Origin: Ananas comosus
Taxonomy: Eukaryota; Streptophyta; Magnoliopsida; Poales; Bromeliaceae
Assembly: GCF_001540865.1 (NCBI RefSeq)
Contig: NC_033635.1
Location: 8,803,959 to 8,867,958, forward strand
Length of the DNA stretch: 64,000 nucleotides
Direction of reading: 5' to 3'
The notes beneath the pieces are model-generated. The model was given only the letters and a program-made list of their open reading frames with translations, ran no database searches and was not told the origin of the DNA. The position numbers were made by a program, and so were the translations under genes. Shown here one piece after another: positions 11,715-23,200 of the stretch (its first letter is position 1; each line of letters begins with the position of its first letter).

Positions 11715-12091
11715 AAATTCTATAGACACCCCAAAGTTTTTAGTTTGAAATTTCATGAAACTTAATGATGATTTTATTCTGCAATTCAGCTGGGAAATTA
11801 AGGTGCAGGTTGTGTCAAAAGTTAACAGCAAATAGCTAATAAAACTAACTGTTAGTTTAACTATAATCTCCTATTCGTTTAATAAAAATAACTCAACTCG
11901 CGAGAAATAAAAGTTCATGCAGCAAGTGAAAATAAAAAAAAATAATCAGAGATTTACAAATTTAAGAAGAGAAACGCTAGGTTTACAACCCAAAATGGGT
12001 TGTAATTTCACAACACTCTTATCCAAATGCCAATTTTTCTCCACTAGTTGTATCACTCTTCTTTTTTTAAAACAAAAAACAAAAACCAAAA
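11715..12091. other. Intergenic, no gene recognised
   Basis: AT-rich. AGAGAAACGCTAGGTTTACAA near 11966 resembles the TIR of the neighbouring MITE and may be a partial copy. The 71-codon plus-strand frame at 11917 is low complexity and not called. Confidence 0.4.
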
Positions 12092-12373
12092 GAGAAATGC
12101 TAAATCTAGCACCAAAAAGGGGTCATAATTAATCATAATTACAACCCCTCATCCAATGGTTCCTAGGGTTTATTAATCCTTTTGTTTTTTGGTTAAAGAA
12201 AAGAGACTAAAAAGATTAGTAAAATAATAATAATAATAATATCTAGATGAGGATGTCGTATTATATATTACAATCCATTATGGATAGTAAACCAAAGGGG
12301 TTAATTAGTAATCCCTGCAATGAGTAGTTGTAGGGATTACAATTCTATTTTGATTGTATACTTAGCATTTCTC
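12092..12373. mobile_element. MITE of 282 bp with GAGAAATGCTAA ends
   Basis: Begins GAGAAATGCTAAATCTAG and ends TATACTTAGCATTTCTC. These are inverted repeats of about 12-18 bp. The interior has inverted blocks AATTACAACCCCTCATC and GATGAGGATGTC. Non-coding. Confidence 0.6.
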
Positions 12374-13218
12374 ATTTCAGAATATGAAAGGATCGTCCTA
12401 CGTATTTATCTTTCCAGAATTAAGAATTTGATCGAGGGTCTTTTTTATTAGGGTGGTGGTAAATTAATCTTCAAAAAAGTACTGCACCTATTAGCACAGC
12501 GCCTGCATGTGGTTGGCGCTCTCATCGGATAATATATATCCAAAAGTTTTTTCATGAAAAATCTACAAAAGTTATGCATGGATACAGTGGTTGACAATTC
12601 GAGATGAGACAACCAATTGAGCTACGGAACATTGAATTGAAACTATAAAGTCTCTGAACCATTTTCTTACAGAATAGTTTGTAGAGATCGAATTCGCTCC
12701 TCTTTTGACTTAATTACCCATAGTGAATAAATAGTTATTGGTTGGTCCTCTTGACTACTTCTTATCCTTTTGTCCCAATGTCGCGCGTTTTAGCTAAAAT
12801 TTTCATGTTTCACGCATGAATGATATAAAAAGTTCGTTCTAGCAGCTGGATGCTAATTTGTTTGTTAAGCCCTCACTCCTAGAGATTTTGACAAACAAAA
12901 AAGTTGAGAGTTTTCGCTGTAACGAAAAACAGTAATATAATTTTGAGATGCAAAATCTGATGCTTCAGGTATATATTTTCCTATTATGTGCAATACAAAT
13001 CAAGGATGAATTGATTAGAAGCCCTAAGTGATACTAGAAGTTCTAATTTTGCTTTGCGAATAAGTTAATTTTGCTGTGGCAAGTTGTTAAAAGGATTCCA
13101 ATATAATGATTCTTCTAATATCCAGTACAACTCAAATGACACTGCTTCATCAAACAGCATCATACCCTAAAATAAAGCCAAATTGAACAAGCTGCGAGTG
13201 CTATTTTTAGGGGTTTTT
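12374..13218. other. Intergenic, no gene recognised
   Basis: Unique-looking AT-rich sequence that runs into the copia target site. No domain, RNA gene or repeat was recognised. Confidence 0.4.
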
Positions 13219-13223
13219 TGTTC

Positions 13224-13823
13224 TGTAGCCATATGGCGTGTCCACATTAGCGGGTTTTAATTTAACCCGATCCACTAAGATGTAGATTGAAATTTATCCT
13301 AATAAGTTTAGGATAAGAATAAATCATATGTTTCTTATTAGTTAAGAAACGTATCTATTAGTGGATATCTATTATATGTTAATAGATATCCTGATCCTTA
13401 TCCTAATCTATATGAGATTCAGGATATTTAGGGGTTTCGTTATTCTATATATACGCCCCCTTTTTCTCTCCGGAAAAGAGACGATCGCATACAATCAAAT
13501 TCGTAAGAACCCACGAAATATCTTCCTTATTCTCTCTCTTCTTCCTCTCTGGGATTTCCACCTACGTTCCCGGGGTTTTGGAGTGTGGACATAGAAGAGG
13601 ACTCTGGTAGCCCTCCTCGATTGGCATCCATCGCATCAGATCCGCATCCGATCCGTGGCGTAAAGCGTATGCGAAGGAGAAGGCGAGAAACGTGGGAGAT
13701 CCAGAAGTTTCAAGGCAAGAACGATCCAAGAAGGCTTGTAAAACAAGCAATCCGATCCGATTTGGGTTCCCGGATACGTTGACTATCCGGTTTGTAAGTT
13801 TCTGCTACCTATTATTTCCAACA
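13224..13823 (+). repeat. 5' LTR of copia element
   Basis: Starts TGTAGCCATATGG and ends TTATTTCCAACA. It contains TATATATACGCCCCC at about 13446, a likely core promoter, then a pyrimidine-rich stretch. Matches 20375-20975. Confidence 0.95.
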
Positions 13824-13825
13824 AT

Positions 13826-13837
13826 TGGTATCAGAGA
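13826..13837 (+). other. Primer binding site (initiator tRNA-Met type)
   Basis: TGGTATCAGAGA lies 2 bp after the 5' LTR. It matches the common plant copia primer site TGGTATCAGAGC except for the last base. Confidence 0.9.
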
Positions 13838-14049
13838 CTGCATGCTTGTTTTCGCCTTGTGATCATGCCTGTGATGTTTTTATATCGCATTCGTTGATCA
13901 ATTTTTTTAGGTAGATTGGTTCTACAATTTCTTTCGTTTTCTATGTGAAATCGATGAAAGAAAACTAAATTAGTTTTAGTTCTCTCATTTTGATCATAAA
14001 TTCATAATGCGGTTTTTTTATTTTATTTTCGTAATTATAAAAAAAAAAA

Positions 14050-14650
14050 TTGCTGGTGGTGGCCAAGGGGCTCGACGCGACCCGCTACGGACGGCGGAGC
14101 GCACCTGCGTGCAGCGCGGTGGCTCGGCCCGCTGCGGACGCATGCGCGCGCCTGCGCACATCATGCTGGCTCGGCTCGCTGCGGGCGCGGTGCGCACCCG
14201 CGTGCATCGCGCAGGCCCGACCCGCTCCGGGCACGATGCTCACTCGCCCGCGCGGGCTCGCGGCTCTCGCGCCCGCGCGGCTTTGGCCTGGCTGCGGGCG
14301 GCTGCCGCGCAACCCGCCCGCGAGGCCGCGCACGCTGCAGACGCAGGCGTATGCCCGCCGCTCACCTCGCCTGGTGCGCTGCGGTGTGCACACCCAGCGA
14401 ACGCACGGCCGGCTGCTCGGGGGCGGGGGCACGCCCGCCCGCACTGCCGGGCCCGGCCCTGCTGGTGGGGCCGGGGGGCGCAGCGCCACTCGCGTGGCAC
14501 GCGCCGCTGACGTGGGGGGGCGCGCACGCCAGCTCTCAGCGGCCTCCCGGCCCCTTGCGGCGGCGGGCGCGCCGCCAGCTCCGTGCTGCCCGGCCCGCTG
14601 CGGGTTGGTACCCTGCAGCAGTGCGGGGGGCCTGCAGGCCGCGCGCAATT
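14050..14650. other. GC-rich block in the copia leader
   Basis: About 600 bp of very GC-rich sequence, rich in GCGC, GGCTCGGC and CCCGCC blocks, bounded by A-runs (14040-14050 and 14653-14663) inside otherwise AT-rich leader DNA. Open frames exist on both strands and several frames (up to 266 codons) because stops are rare at this composition. None shows a domain or consistent coding pattern. It could be a captured host fragment or a structured leader. Confidence 0.6.
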
Positions 14651-15310
14651 CAAAAAAAAAAAATCCTATGTGGATATTTCCTGCATATTTTTTTTGGAAT
14701 ATATATATTTTTTTTCCATGCAATTTTTTGAATATGCATGTATTGTTTATCCTATGTGGGTGTTTTTTTTACTTATGTAGCATCATATTTTATTGGCATA
14801 TAATTACTTATGTTATGTCGGTGATTTTCTCAACAAAATTTAATTTTTAGAAAAACGGGTTCGACGTGTGCAACATTCCTATAGAATATTATTTTTTTCT
14901 GATGTACATCTTGTAGTGATGTAGTAGGTTTTAATTATGCAAAAGTGATGTAATAATTAAGGCCATGTAAAGGAATGTGTTTTGCGCAGCGTCGACGTTT
15001 TTCAAATTAAATTTTGGCATAAGTACTTATTTTTTATCTGTGCGATGATATTATGAGATTAGTTCTCCTCGTATGAATGTTTTTTCAAGAAAAGATATGT
15101 TCTTCAATATGGATGAGTTCCAAATTTTGGATAAGTTTCAAAATTAATAGAAAATTAATAAGATTGTAGTATTTTGAACCGACATTGGGGTGATGATTAC
15201 GAGCATAGCGAAGTTTTCGATCCCGTTGTGTCGAGGATAATGTTCCAATCTTGTTAATTTTTTGGGAATATGTGCCTAATGTCCAAACCTATTTTTTTTA
15301 ATGTAGTGAA

Positions 15311-16216
15311 ATGACTTCCAAGAACATCATAACTGATCTCACCAGGGGTAATAAGCTAGATGGAAAGAATTATGATATCTGGCATAGAAAAATGCAATAC
15401 CTGCTCAATGAACAAGGGGTTCTAGAAACCCTTTCTGTCAAAAGAGTTCTGCCTGCCGAAGGCACTGCTTCTGAGCATGATAAAGAGATCTATAACAAGT
15501 GGGTCAAGGAGGATCGAACTGCTCGGTATACTTTGTTGTGTGCCATGCAAGACGACCTCATTGGACAGTTTGAGATCTTTGAAACTGCCAAGAACATGTG
15601 GGACAATTTGAAGTTTACTTTTGGTCAAACTTCATCTACGAGGCTACGTGCCTTAAATCTCAAGATTCTACAGTATATTAAAGACATGAAGCATTCAATG
15701 GCTGAGCACCTTCGTGTGATGAGCGCCATGATTCGGGACCTTAAGACTGCTGGAAACGAGCTCACTGATGAGCAACAAGTTCTAGCAGTGATTCGTTCAC
15801 TGCCTGATACTGAATGGTCCCAGATGAAGCTTCTGATAGCGCACAGCGAGAACATTAAAACGTTTAATGACATCTCGCGCCATCTCAAGCTCGAGGCAGA
15901 GCACTTAGAAGTGAACCGTTCTGTCGCTCTTGTTGCACGCTCCGAGAAGCGCAGTGGGATTGCACCCAAGCGCAAAAAGCATCACAACAATAGAGCGCAG
16001 AAGAAATGGAATCAAGCTCCTCAGGATGGAGTTGGAAAGCGCTGCAGAGGCAAGCGCGCTGGCAATAAGGATGCTACAAAACTAAAATGCTACAATTGCA
16101 AGAAGAAGGGTCATTTCGCTCAGAATTGTCCTGAGCCGAAAAAGGTAACCCTACCACTCAACTCACACTGTTTTGTTTGCTCTCATGCTTTAGTAGCTCA
16201 TTCTCTTCCGAATTAG
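15311..16216 (+). CDS. gag: Copia gag polyprotein
   Basis: A 301-residue open frame with the layout of plant copia Gag. It has an N-terminal region with the KLDGKNYDIWHRKM motif, then a UBN2/retrotran_gag-type helical region (about residues 60-200), then a basic stretch (about 215-255). A CCHC zinc knuckle CYNCKKKGHFAQNC lies at about 260-273 and binds the element RNA. Gag forms the virus-like particle in the cytoplasm. The ATG at 15311 is the first in frame and precedes the conserved N-terminal motif. The frame ends in TAG at 16214-16216, directly before the protease in the same frame. That stop could be a natural gag/pol boundary or a mutation; most copia elements have one uninterrupted gag-pol frame. 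Gag itself looks intact. Confidence 0.92.
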   Translation: MTSKNIITDLTRGNKLDGKNYDIWHRKMQYLLNEQGVLETLSVKRVLPAEGTASEHDKEIYNKWVKEDRTARYTLLCAMQDDLIGQFEIFETAKNMWDNLKFTFGQTSSTRLRALNLKILQYIKDMKHSMAEHLRVMSAMIRDLKTAGNELTDEQQVLAVIRSLPDTEWSQMKLLIAHSENIKTFNDISRHLKLEAEHLEVNRSVALVARSEKRSGIAPKRKKHHNNRAQKKWNQAPQDGVGKRCRGKRAGNKDATKLKCYNCKKKGHFAQNCPEPKKVTLPLNSHCFVCSHALVAHSLPN

Positions 16217-19200
16217 ATTGTGGATACAGGAGCAAACAAACACGTAGTTCGTGACCGAATGGGGTTTGTAGATTATCATCGAGTACCGTCTCGTACACAG
16301 TTTGTCACCCTTGGGAATGGCACGAAGGAAGAAGTCCTAGGAGTCGGTTCATACCAACTCAAGTTGCGTGGTGGCCGCACTTTACATCTTCAGGACGTGC
16401 TATATGCATCCGGAATTCGATGTAATCTATGTTCAGTTTTAGCTTTGTTGCATCTAGGATATTCATTTCATTTTGACAGAGACTATCTTGATATTTCCTT
16501 TTATGGTACTTTATTTGGATATGGTACATTAGTTGATGGTTTCTTTAAATTAGATTTGGAGGATGATTCGTTTGCATTTGCTTCTTCTTCTTCTTCATCT
16601 ATTCTCTGTGATGAATCCGTTAAATGGCATACCAGATTGGGCCATATAGGTCAAGAAAGAATGAATAGACTGGCTTGAGAAGGCCTTTTGGGGTCTTTCG
16701 CCAAAGTTGACCTATCTGTGTGCGAGCCTTGTCTGGCTGGGAAGGCATGTAGAAAGCCTTTCGGTAAGGCTACTCGTGCCTCTCATCCTTTAGAGCTAAT
16801 CCACTCAGACATTTGTGGGCCAATGAATGTGAGGGCCCGGCATGGTGCTTGCTATTTTCTCACATTCATTAATGATTATTCTCGTTATGGATATGTGTAT
16901 TTGCTTTCTCGCCGATCTGAAGCTTTAGATTGCTTCAAGCGCTTCATTGCGGAGGCTGAGAATCAAATAGAAAGAAGTGTAAAGGTGCTTCGCACTGACC
17001 GAGGTCATGAGTACTTGTCTGATCAGTTCAAGGCTTACTGTGAGCAAAAGGGCATTAATAGACAGCTCACTATTCCTAGTACTCCGCAACAAAATGGTGT
17101 TGCAGAGCGAAGGAACCATACTCTATTAGACATGGTTAGGTCGATGATGGCGCAAGCACAACTTCCCATAAATTTTTGGGAAAATGCTCTTTTGACTGCA
17201 GCCTACATCCTTAATCGAGTCCTAGCAAATCAGTGCCTACCACCCCATATGAGTTGCAGAGCGGTAGAAAGCCAAATTTACACTACTTACGCCCTTGGGG
17301 TTCGGCTTGATATGTTCATAGCCTCTCACATAGATTCGGAAAACTCGGCCCTAGAGAGAGCAAGCATGTGTTCATCAGATACGCTGAAAATTCGAAGGGC
17401 TATGTAATGTATGGTGAACACCCAGATGGTGGTATAACCGAGATTGAGTCTTGTGATGTGAAATTCCTAGAAGGGGACTTTCCAAGCATTGGTGAAATGC
17501 GAAGAGACGTCGGATTGTATGAGTTACAGGACGACGCTACCCCATCTGCGGTTGAGGGTGATCGATCACTTCCCGAAGTCGCTGGAGGAAGTGGTAGCGA
17601 TCCTCCGGCTAGTGGGAGTGCTTCTTTGAGTGATAGCATACTCTTGGAAGTCGGCAGATTAGACCATCCATTACGCAGAAGTGAACGTGGACATATTTCC
17701 CGTCGACATTTTGAGATCAAAGGGGATATTTTCATGTGCACTCCGCTCGATGATGATGAACCTACTTCTTATAAAGAAGTATTACAGATGTCAGCTTGCA
17801 GTAAGTGGATGGCTGCTATGAAAGATGAGATGGACTCCATGAGCAAGAACCAAGTATGGGAATTAGTTGACCTTCCGCCTGGGCGCAAGTCTATTGGAAA
17901 TAAATGGGTTTTAAAAATTAAGAGCAAGGCAGATGGCTGAATCGATAAATACAAGGCTCGGCTCGTGGCTAAGGGCTGCACTCATAGGCAAGGGGTGGAT
18001 TACAACGAGACGTTTGCTCCCGTTGTGCGATTTGCCTCTATTCGTTTGATTCTAGCCTTAGTGGCACACCTAGATTTGGAGTTGTTCCAAATGGATGTCA
18101 AGACAGCTTTTCTCAATGGAGAATTGGCAGAGGAGATCTATATGGATCAACCTGAGGGTTTTGTACTCAAAGGTCAAGAAGACAAAGTTTGTCATCTTAA
18201 AAGATCCATTTACGGTCTCAAGCAGTCGTCGAGACAGTGGTATTTCAGGTTTCATGAAGCCATCACCTCTATCGGTATGTCCATGATAGAGGATGATCAC
18301 TGTGTATATATCAAGAAGACAGAGAATGGGATTTTGTTTCTCTTTCTATACGTCGACGATATACTCTTGGCTGGAAATGACATGGAGTTAATAAATACTA
18401 CTAAGGAGTGGTTGTCGCTCAATTTTGAAATGAAAGACATGGGTGAGGCGAGCTATGTGCTTGGAGTGAAGGTCATCCGTGATCGCTCTAGAAAGCTTCT
18501 TGATTTGTCGCAAGAAACTTATATTAAAAAGATTCTAGAGCGTTTTAGGATGCATAATTGTAAACCCATTGACACTCCAGTGAAAAAGAATCACACTCTG
18601 AGTCTTGATCAGTGCCCTAAAACGGATAAAGAAAAGGAGGAAATGAGTAAGGTTCCTTATGCGAGTGCAATTGGCAGTTTGATGTGCGCTATGATGTGTA
18701 CTCGACCTGACATTTGCTTTGCTGTTAGCTTGGTAAGTCGTTACCAGAGCAACCTAGGACCTATTCATTGGCAAGCGGTCAAGAGAATCCTTCGATATTT
18801 AAAAGAAACCAGTAATCTCGTTCTCTGTTTTCAAGGTGGGAATTTGAGATTGAAAGGATATAGTGATGCTGATTGGGGTGGTGATAGAGATGAGCGCAGG
18901 TCCACTTCAGGCTATGTGTTTATGCTTGGAGGTGGTGCAATTTCCTGGTGCAGTAAGAAGCAGAGCTGTATTGCCTTGTCAACCATAGAAGCGGAGTACG
19001 TTGTTTGATCAGCAGCCGTTTTAGGAGGCTGTTTGGCTGAGGAGATTTCTCTAGCGACTCGACTTTGTGATTCGAGTCGATGAACCTGTTGAGATATTCT
19101 CTGACAACATAGCTGCCATGGAGTATGTGAAAGATCCAAAATATCATGGCAGGACCAAGCATATTGATATCCATTTTCACTACATTCGAGAGATGATCAG

Positions 19201-19324
19201 GCTAGGCGAGGTCATTCTTAGACACATCTCCACCACTAGGATGGTGGCTGATCCGTTGACCAAGCCGATAGCTAGGGATATGTTCCAGACCCACGTTAGG
19301 AGTTTGGGTCTTCGTAGGTTTTGA
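16217..19324 (+). pseudogene. pol: Copia pol polyprotein, broken
   Basis: Domains in order: aspartic protease (VDTGANKHV at 16220); GAG-pre-integrase zinc region (WHTRLGHIG near 16623, CEPCLAGKA near 16718); integrase core with HSDICGP, RTDRGHEYL and the E of NGVAERRN; reverse transcriptase with YVDDILLAGND near 18349; RNase H with YSDADWGG near 18861 and SDNIAAMEY near 19098. Breaks: TGA at 16676-16678, a one-base frameshift near 17220 at the end of the integrase core, TGA at 17938-17940, TGA at 19006-19008, and a frameshift between about 19010 and 19066. Catalytic motifs remain readable across frames, which fits recent decay. It can only move with enzymes supplied by another copy. Confidence 0.93.
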
Positions 19325-20363
19325 TATGGACATTATTTTGTATCTTACGCTTTATTAATGAAAATATGTTTTTCTCCTTTTAATGAGATAGCGTAATTGA
19401 TATTAGTAGGCATATATTCGTAAAGTCACCAGGCTCAAATCAGCCCACTCATATGGGTGATCGCCCTGGCACCTAAGTGGTGAGCAGGATGAGACTAGAT
19501 AATCATGTTAAACTTGAGTAGTTGTAATATGATTACTTTGTTCATATATGTTATGAATGAAGTATTGATATAATTTAAAGTCGCCTTAATTAGTTTAAGA
19601 TGGGACTCTAAAGAGTTGAATATGAAAATTTTCTCTGTAAAATTTCATATCGAGCCTGTATAGTAGCCGAACCTATGTGCTCAGGTTAGAGAGATGACTT
19701 GAGTTGTGATGGTTAGAAACGTTAGTGGTACCTAGACCAAGGTTCATATGGCGTTTTTTTTTTAGAGCGTGACATAACTCATTGAGTGGGAGCTCCGCCA
19801 TAGCATACATATCATACTGTATGTGCTTGTCGACCAGTTAGTAGAGTGAGATAAGTTCTTCCCTCCATGTCACTGTATGAGCACTAAACCTTTTTTGTGC
19901 CCTCGACTTAGAACTACGTTATGAAGTGGAGGTCCAAAGTAACTAACTTAGCATGTATCTCAGGGTCATGAGAAAATACGATCTCGCGGAGCATGTCTAG
20001 TAAAGTGCTTGGACCAATACGGATTAACGTGAGGGGCTGAGGAAGATGTTTCGATAACACACCATGTATGTCTTGTGACTCATTGCCCGGGCGGTTATCT
20101 CGGTTATGTTACTTGAGATAATCATGAGTACGAGAAATAACGGTAGGGTCGAGCCCTGTTATTACAGAAGAGGGACTTTGTGATGCTTGATCCGGTGTAT
20201 GTTGGAACGTCTAGGGCATAAACGAATTAAGTCAGTGATGTGCTATGTTAGTTGGGTGGTCACTTAATATAGCACTCCTGCATGTGTTTCTTTTCGTCAG
20301 GTTGCAGGCTCCATTACCCGTATGAAGAGATGAATGAGTGAGAGAGAATTGGCCAATATGGCC
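19325..20363 (+). other. Non-coding 3' region of the copia element
   Basis: About 1 kb between the end of pol and the polypurine tract, without open frames of note. Long 3' non-coding regions occur in some plant copia lineages. Confidence 0.6.
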
Positions 20364-20374
20364 AAGTAGGAGAT
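20364..20374 (+). other. Polypurine tract of copia element
   Basis: AAGTAGGAGAT immediately precedes the 3' LTR start TGTAGCC, the expected site for plus-strand priming. Confidence 0.7.
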
Positions 20375-20975
20375 TGTAGCCATATGGTGTGTCCACATTG
20401 GCGGGTTTTAATTTAACCCGATCCACTTAAGATGTGGATTGAAATTTATCCTAATAAGTTTAGGATAAGAATAAATCATATGTTTCTTATTAGTTAAGAA
20501 ACGTATCTACTAGTGGATATCTATTATATGTTAATAGATATCCTGATCCTTATCCTAATCTATATGAGATTCAGGATATTTAGGGGTTCTGTTATTCTAT
20601 ATATACGCCCCCTTTTTCTCTCCAGAAAAGAGACGATCGCATACGATCAAATTTGTAAGAACCCACGAAATATCTTCCTTATTCTCTCTCTTCTTCCTCT
20701 CTGGGATTTTCACCTACGTTCCCGGGGTTTTGGAGTGTGGACATAGAAGAGGACTCTGGTAGCCCTCTTCGATTGCCATCCGTCGCATCAGATCCGCATC
20801 CGATCCGTGGCGTAAAGCGTACGCAAAGGAGAAGGTGAGAAATGTGGGAGATCCAGAAGTTTCGAGGCAAGGACGATCCAAGAAGGCTTGTAAAACAAGC
20901 AATCCGATCCGATTTGGGTTCTCGGATACGTTGGCTATCCGGTTTGTAAGTTTTCGCTGCCTATTATTTCCAACA
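20375..20975 (+). repeat. 3' LTR of copia element
   Basis: TGTAGCCATATGG to TTATTTCCAACA. About 25 differences from the 5' LTR, including one 1-bp indel, most of them C/T or G/A changes. Followed by the target duplication TGTTC. Confidence 0.95.
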
Positions 20976-20980
20976 TGTTC

Positions 20981-21891
20981 AATTTTAACTAATAAATTAC
21001 CATAATTGCCTAGCTAGTTAAGTCACTTTAATACCCTAGATTTTGAAAACTCCTAAAGAGTTTCAGCCTAAAAGTGTAAGATTCCGAAACATAAAGTTCA
21101 GGTTTTGAAAACTAAGCAGAAAAAACTTGTGACGAGGGTTCTATATTTTGATGAATTGTGAACCAATATTAATTTTGGAATATGACTAAGTTCAAGAACC
21201 ATCTCATCACGGGTATTCTGATGAAGAATAATCATTAGTCCCACATCATACAGAAAAGTGTCAGAGATAGGAGGAAAAATTAGATCACCCAAGATTCGAT
21301 TAGTGACATTTAGACCACAGCCGGACTTTTCAATTTTGCAAATTAATTAAGAATTTTTTCTCTATAGCTCACTATAAGTTGTTTTCAGATTCTGTTTATA
21401 ATACTGGGAATTGATATGTGTATAATTTAATATATTTTACATACCAATATAGATCTAATGTGTGATATCTGGTATATCAGAGCTAATCCACAAAGTATTA
21501 GACGAAATGGTAATTAAATGCAGCTCATGCATTAAAATTAGAAACATACCATTCTTTTGAAGCTATATCTGATGGTATATTTTTGGCAGCCTTTTTTCAT
21601 GAAGTTTTAGGGGCTTATTTTGAAACGACTACCTAACATTTCAAAATTTTGATTTTACTATCCAAACTTTCAATTTGTTTGATTTTAGTTAGTCTCATAT
21701 TTTGACTTCAAAATTTAAACTAATTACTAACTTCAATGAATTTATAGTTTCAAAAGTTGTATAAAATATACTAACCAAACATGAAAAGATAAATCGTGCA
21801 TTAAAATTTTAAAGTCAATGTGTTGTTGACCGACTCAAATCAAGCAAATTAAAAGGATGGATAATAAACTCAAAATTTTTGGAGGGTAGGN
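20981..21891. other. Intergenic, no gene recognised, ending in a single N
   Basis: AT-rich unique-looking sequence of normal polarity (for example GGCAGCC and CAGCTCATGCATT contexts). The single N at 21891 followed by (TA)n marks a contig join and the left edge of the polarity-inverted tract. Confidence 0.5.
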
Positions 21892-21919
21892 TATATATAT
21901 ATATATATATATATTTATC

Positions 21920-22032
21920 TCTGTATGTATGAGATTTAGTATAAGTTACCTCCTTAGCAGCTAGGCCTTCGAGGTAGTAGCTTTTGTTGAATACTCATGC
22001 TACCAAGGTTATGATTATTATCATATCATCGG

Positions 22033-22070
<38 letters not shown>

Positions 22071-22460
22071 CCGACCTTATGATAATTATCAGTTTGTGAG
22101 ATAAACAATAGTTCAAAAATTGGGAACCTACTTTTTAACATCCCAGTCCTACTATAATCAGCCAATCTCAACTCACCAGGGGGATTCCAACTCACCAGGG
22201 GTGACCCAATATCATAAATTAGGTTACCAATCTTTATTACTTTTCTCAACTAGGTTTCCGATTTTTTGACCATCGTTGTTACCTTAAAAGGATGATTTTT
22301 TAATCATCGGGTCTTGTTGCCCGATATGATGAGATCTTAGAGCGATGATATGAGATATATTTATATTTTATGAAGTATGAATATATTTATATAAGTTACT
22401 ACCTCGAAGGATTAGCTGCTAGGTGAGTCAATTTATACTAAATCTCATATACTTTATTAT
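21920..22460. repeat. Foldback element, polarity inverted
   Basis: Arms at 21925-21980 and 22392-22455 are inverted copies of about 55 bp (TGAGATTTAGTATAA on the left, TTATACTAAATCTCA on the right). After complementing, the right arm contains AATCGACGATCC, like the interior of the MITE at 6520. Another MITE (22058-22320) is nested inside. Confidence 0.6.
22058..22320. mobile_element. MITE, polarity inverted, family of 7766-8017
   Basis: After plain complementing it starts GGCTGGAATACTATTAATAG next to (TA)n. It then carries TTTTTAACCCTTGGATG, GAAAAATTGTAGGGTC and CCCCACTGGGTTATAGTA, matching 8306-8420 in plus orientation. Confidence 0.75.
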
Positions 22461-22899
22461 TATTTCAAGTAGTTCGCTGATTTATTTTATTTGCCAGTTT
22501 TAGCTTGCTGCATAATATTTTAGTTACAAGCCTATTATAGTTAAATTCTAGTCTCAATAACTATTTTTTAGATATTATTACTTATTCTGTATATGATAGT
22601 TTTTAAGTTGGCATATAATTGTTATATATAAATGTGTCTATTTTATTGTTTTTCTAATATAGCCGGCAATTTTTAACAGTTAAACCACTGTAAAACTAGC
22701 AAGTTCCGTTTATTACAGCTTTTATATATTCTTTAAATAATTATAGATTTGTAATATTTATGAGATCTATTATTACATTATACCCAGTAAAGTTAAACTT
22801 TTTATATATTAGCTATTTATTGTTTACTCATGCTCCCGCTAGTATTAGTATATCTCATATTTTCGGCCTGAGATATATATATATATATATATATATAAC

Positions 22900-23200
22900 C
22901 TGACCCGATAATTTATGATATTGGGTCACCCCTGGTGAGTTGGTAATTTAATTTAGGATATTTTGTTTGTTAGTCCGTACCTTTTGATACTCATCATTTT
23001 GCGAGAAAAAGGATAGTTCATAGTTTGTGATTTGCTGCTTTTTAACATCCCAGCCCTGGTATTTTCAGGCAATCTCAAGTCACCAGTTGAACTCCACCTT
23101 GGTTTGGGTGGATTCGGATGTCATAAATTAAGTTACCAATCTTTACTATTTTTCTCTACTAGCGTTAGCTGACTTTTTGTCTATCGTTGTTACACTTACT
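22900..23200. mobile_element. Second MITE copy, polarity inverted
   Basis: Direct relative of 22058-22320. Shared blocks include CATCCCAG, ATAAATTA.GTTACCAATCTTTA and CATCGTTGTTA-like ends as printed. Flanked by (TA)n at 22870-22897. Confidence 0.6.

Larger units (their letters stand above)
13224..20975 (+). mobile_element. Full-length but dead Ty1/copia retrotransposon (7752 bp)
   Basis: All structural marks are present. There are two LTRs of about 600 bp with TG...CA ends and a perfect 5-bp target duplication TGTTC (13219-13223 and 20976-20980). Internally there is a tRNA-Met type primer site, gag, then protease, integrase, reverse transcriptase and RNase H in the copia order, and a purine-rich tract before the 3' LTR. 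By eye the LTRs differ at about 25 of 600 positions (roughly 4%), mostly transitions, so the insertion is fairly young. Pol carries several stops and frameshifts, so this copy cannot make its own enzymes. Its long leader (13824-15310) contains an unusual GC-rich block, and a non-coding stretch of about 1 kb follows pol. Confidence 0.95.

Noticed and set aside
14007..14850. Overlapping open frames of 126-266 codons on both strands
   Set aside because: Stops are rare at this GC content; there is no domain, no codon pattern, and frames compete on both strands.
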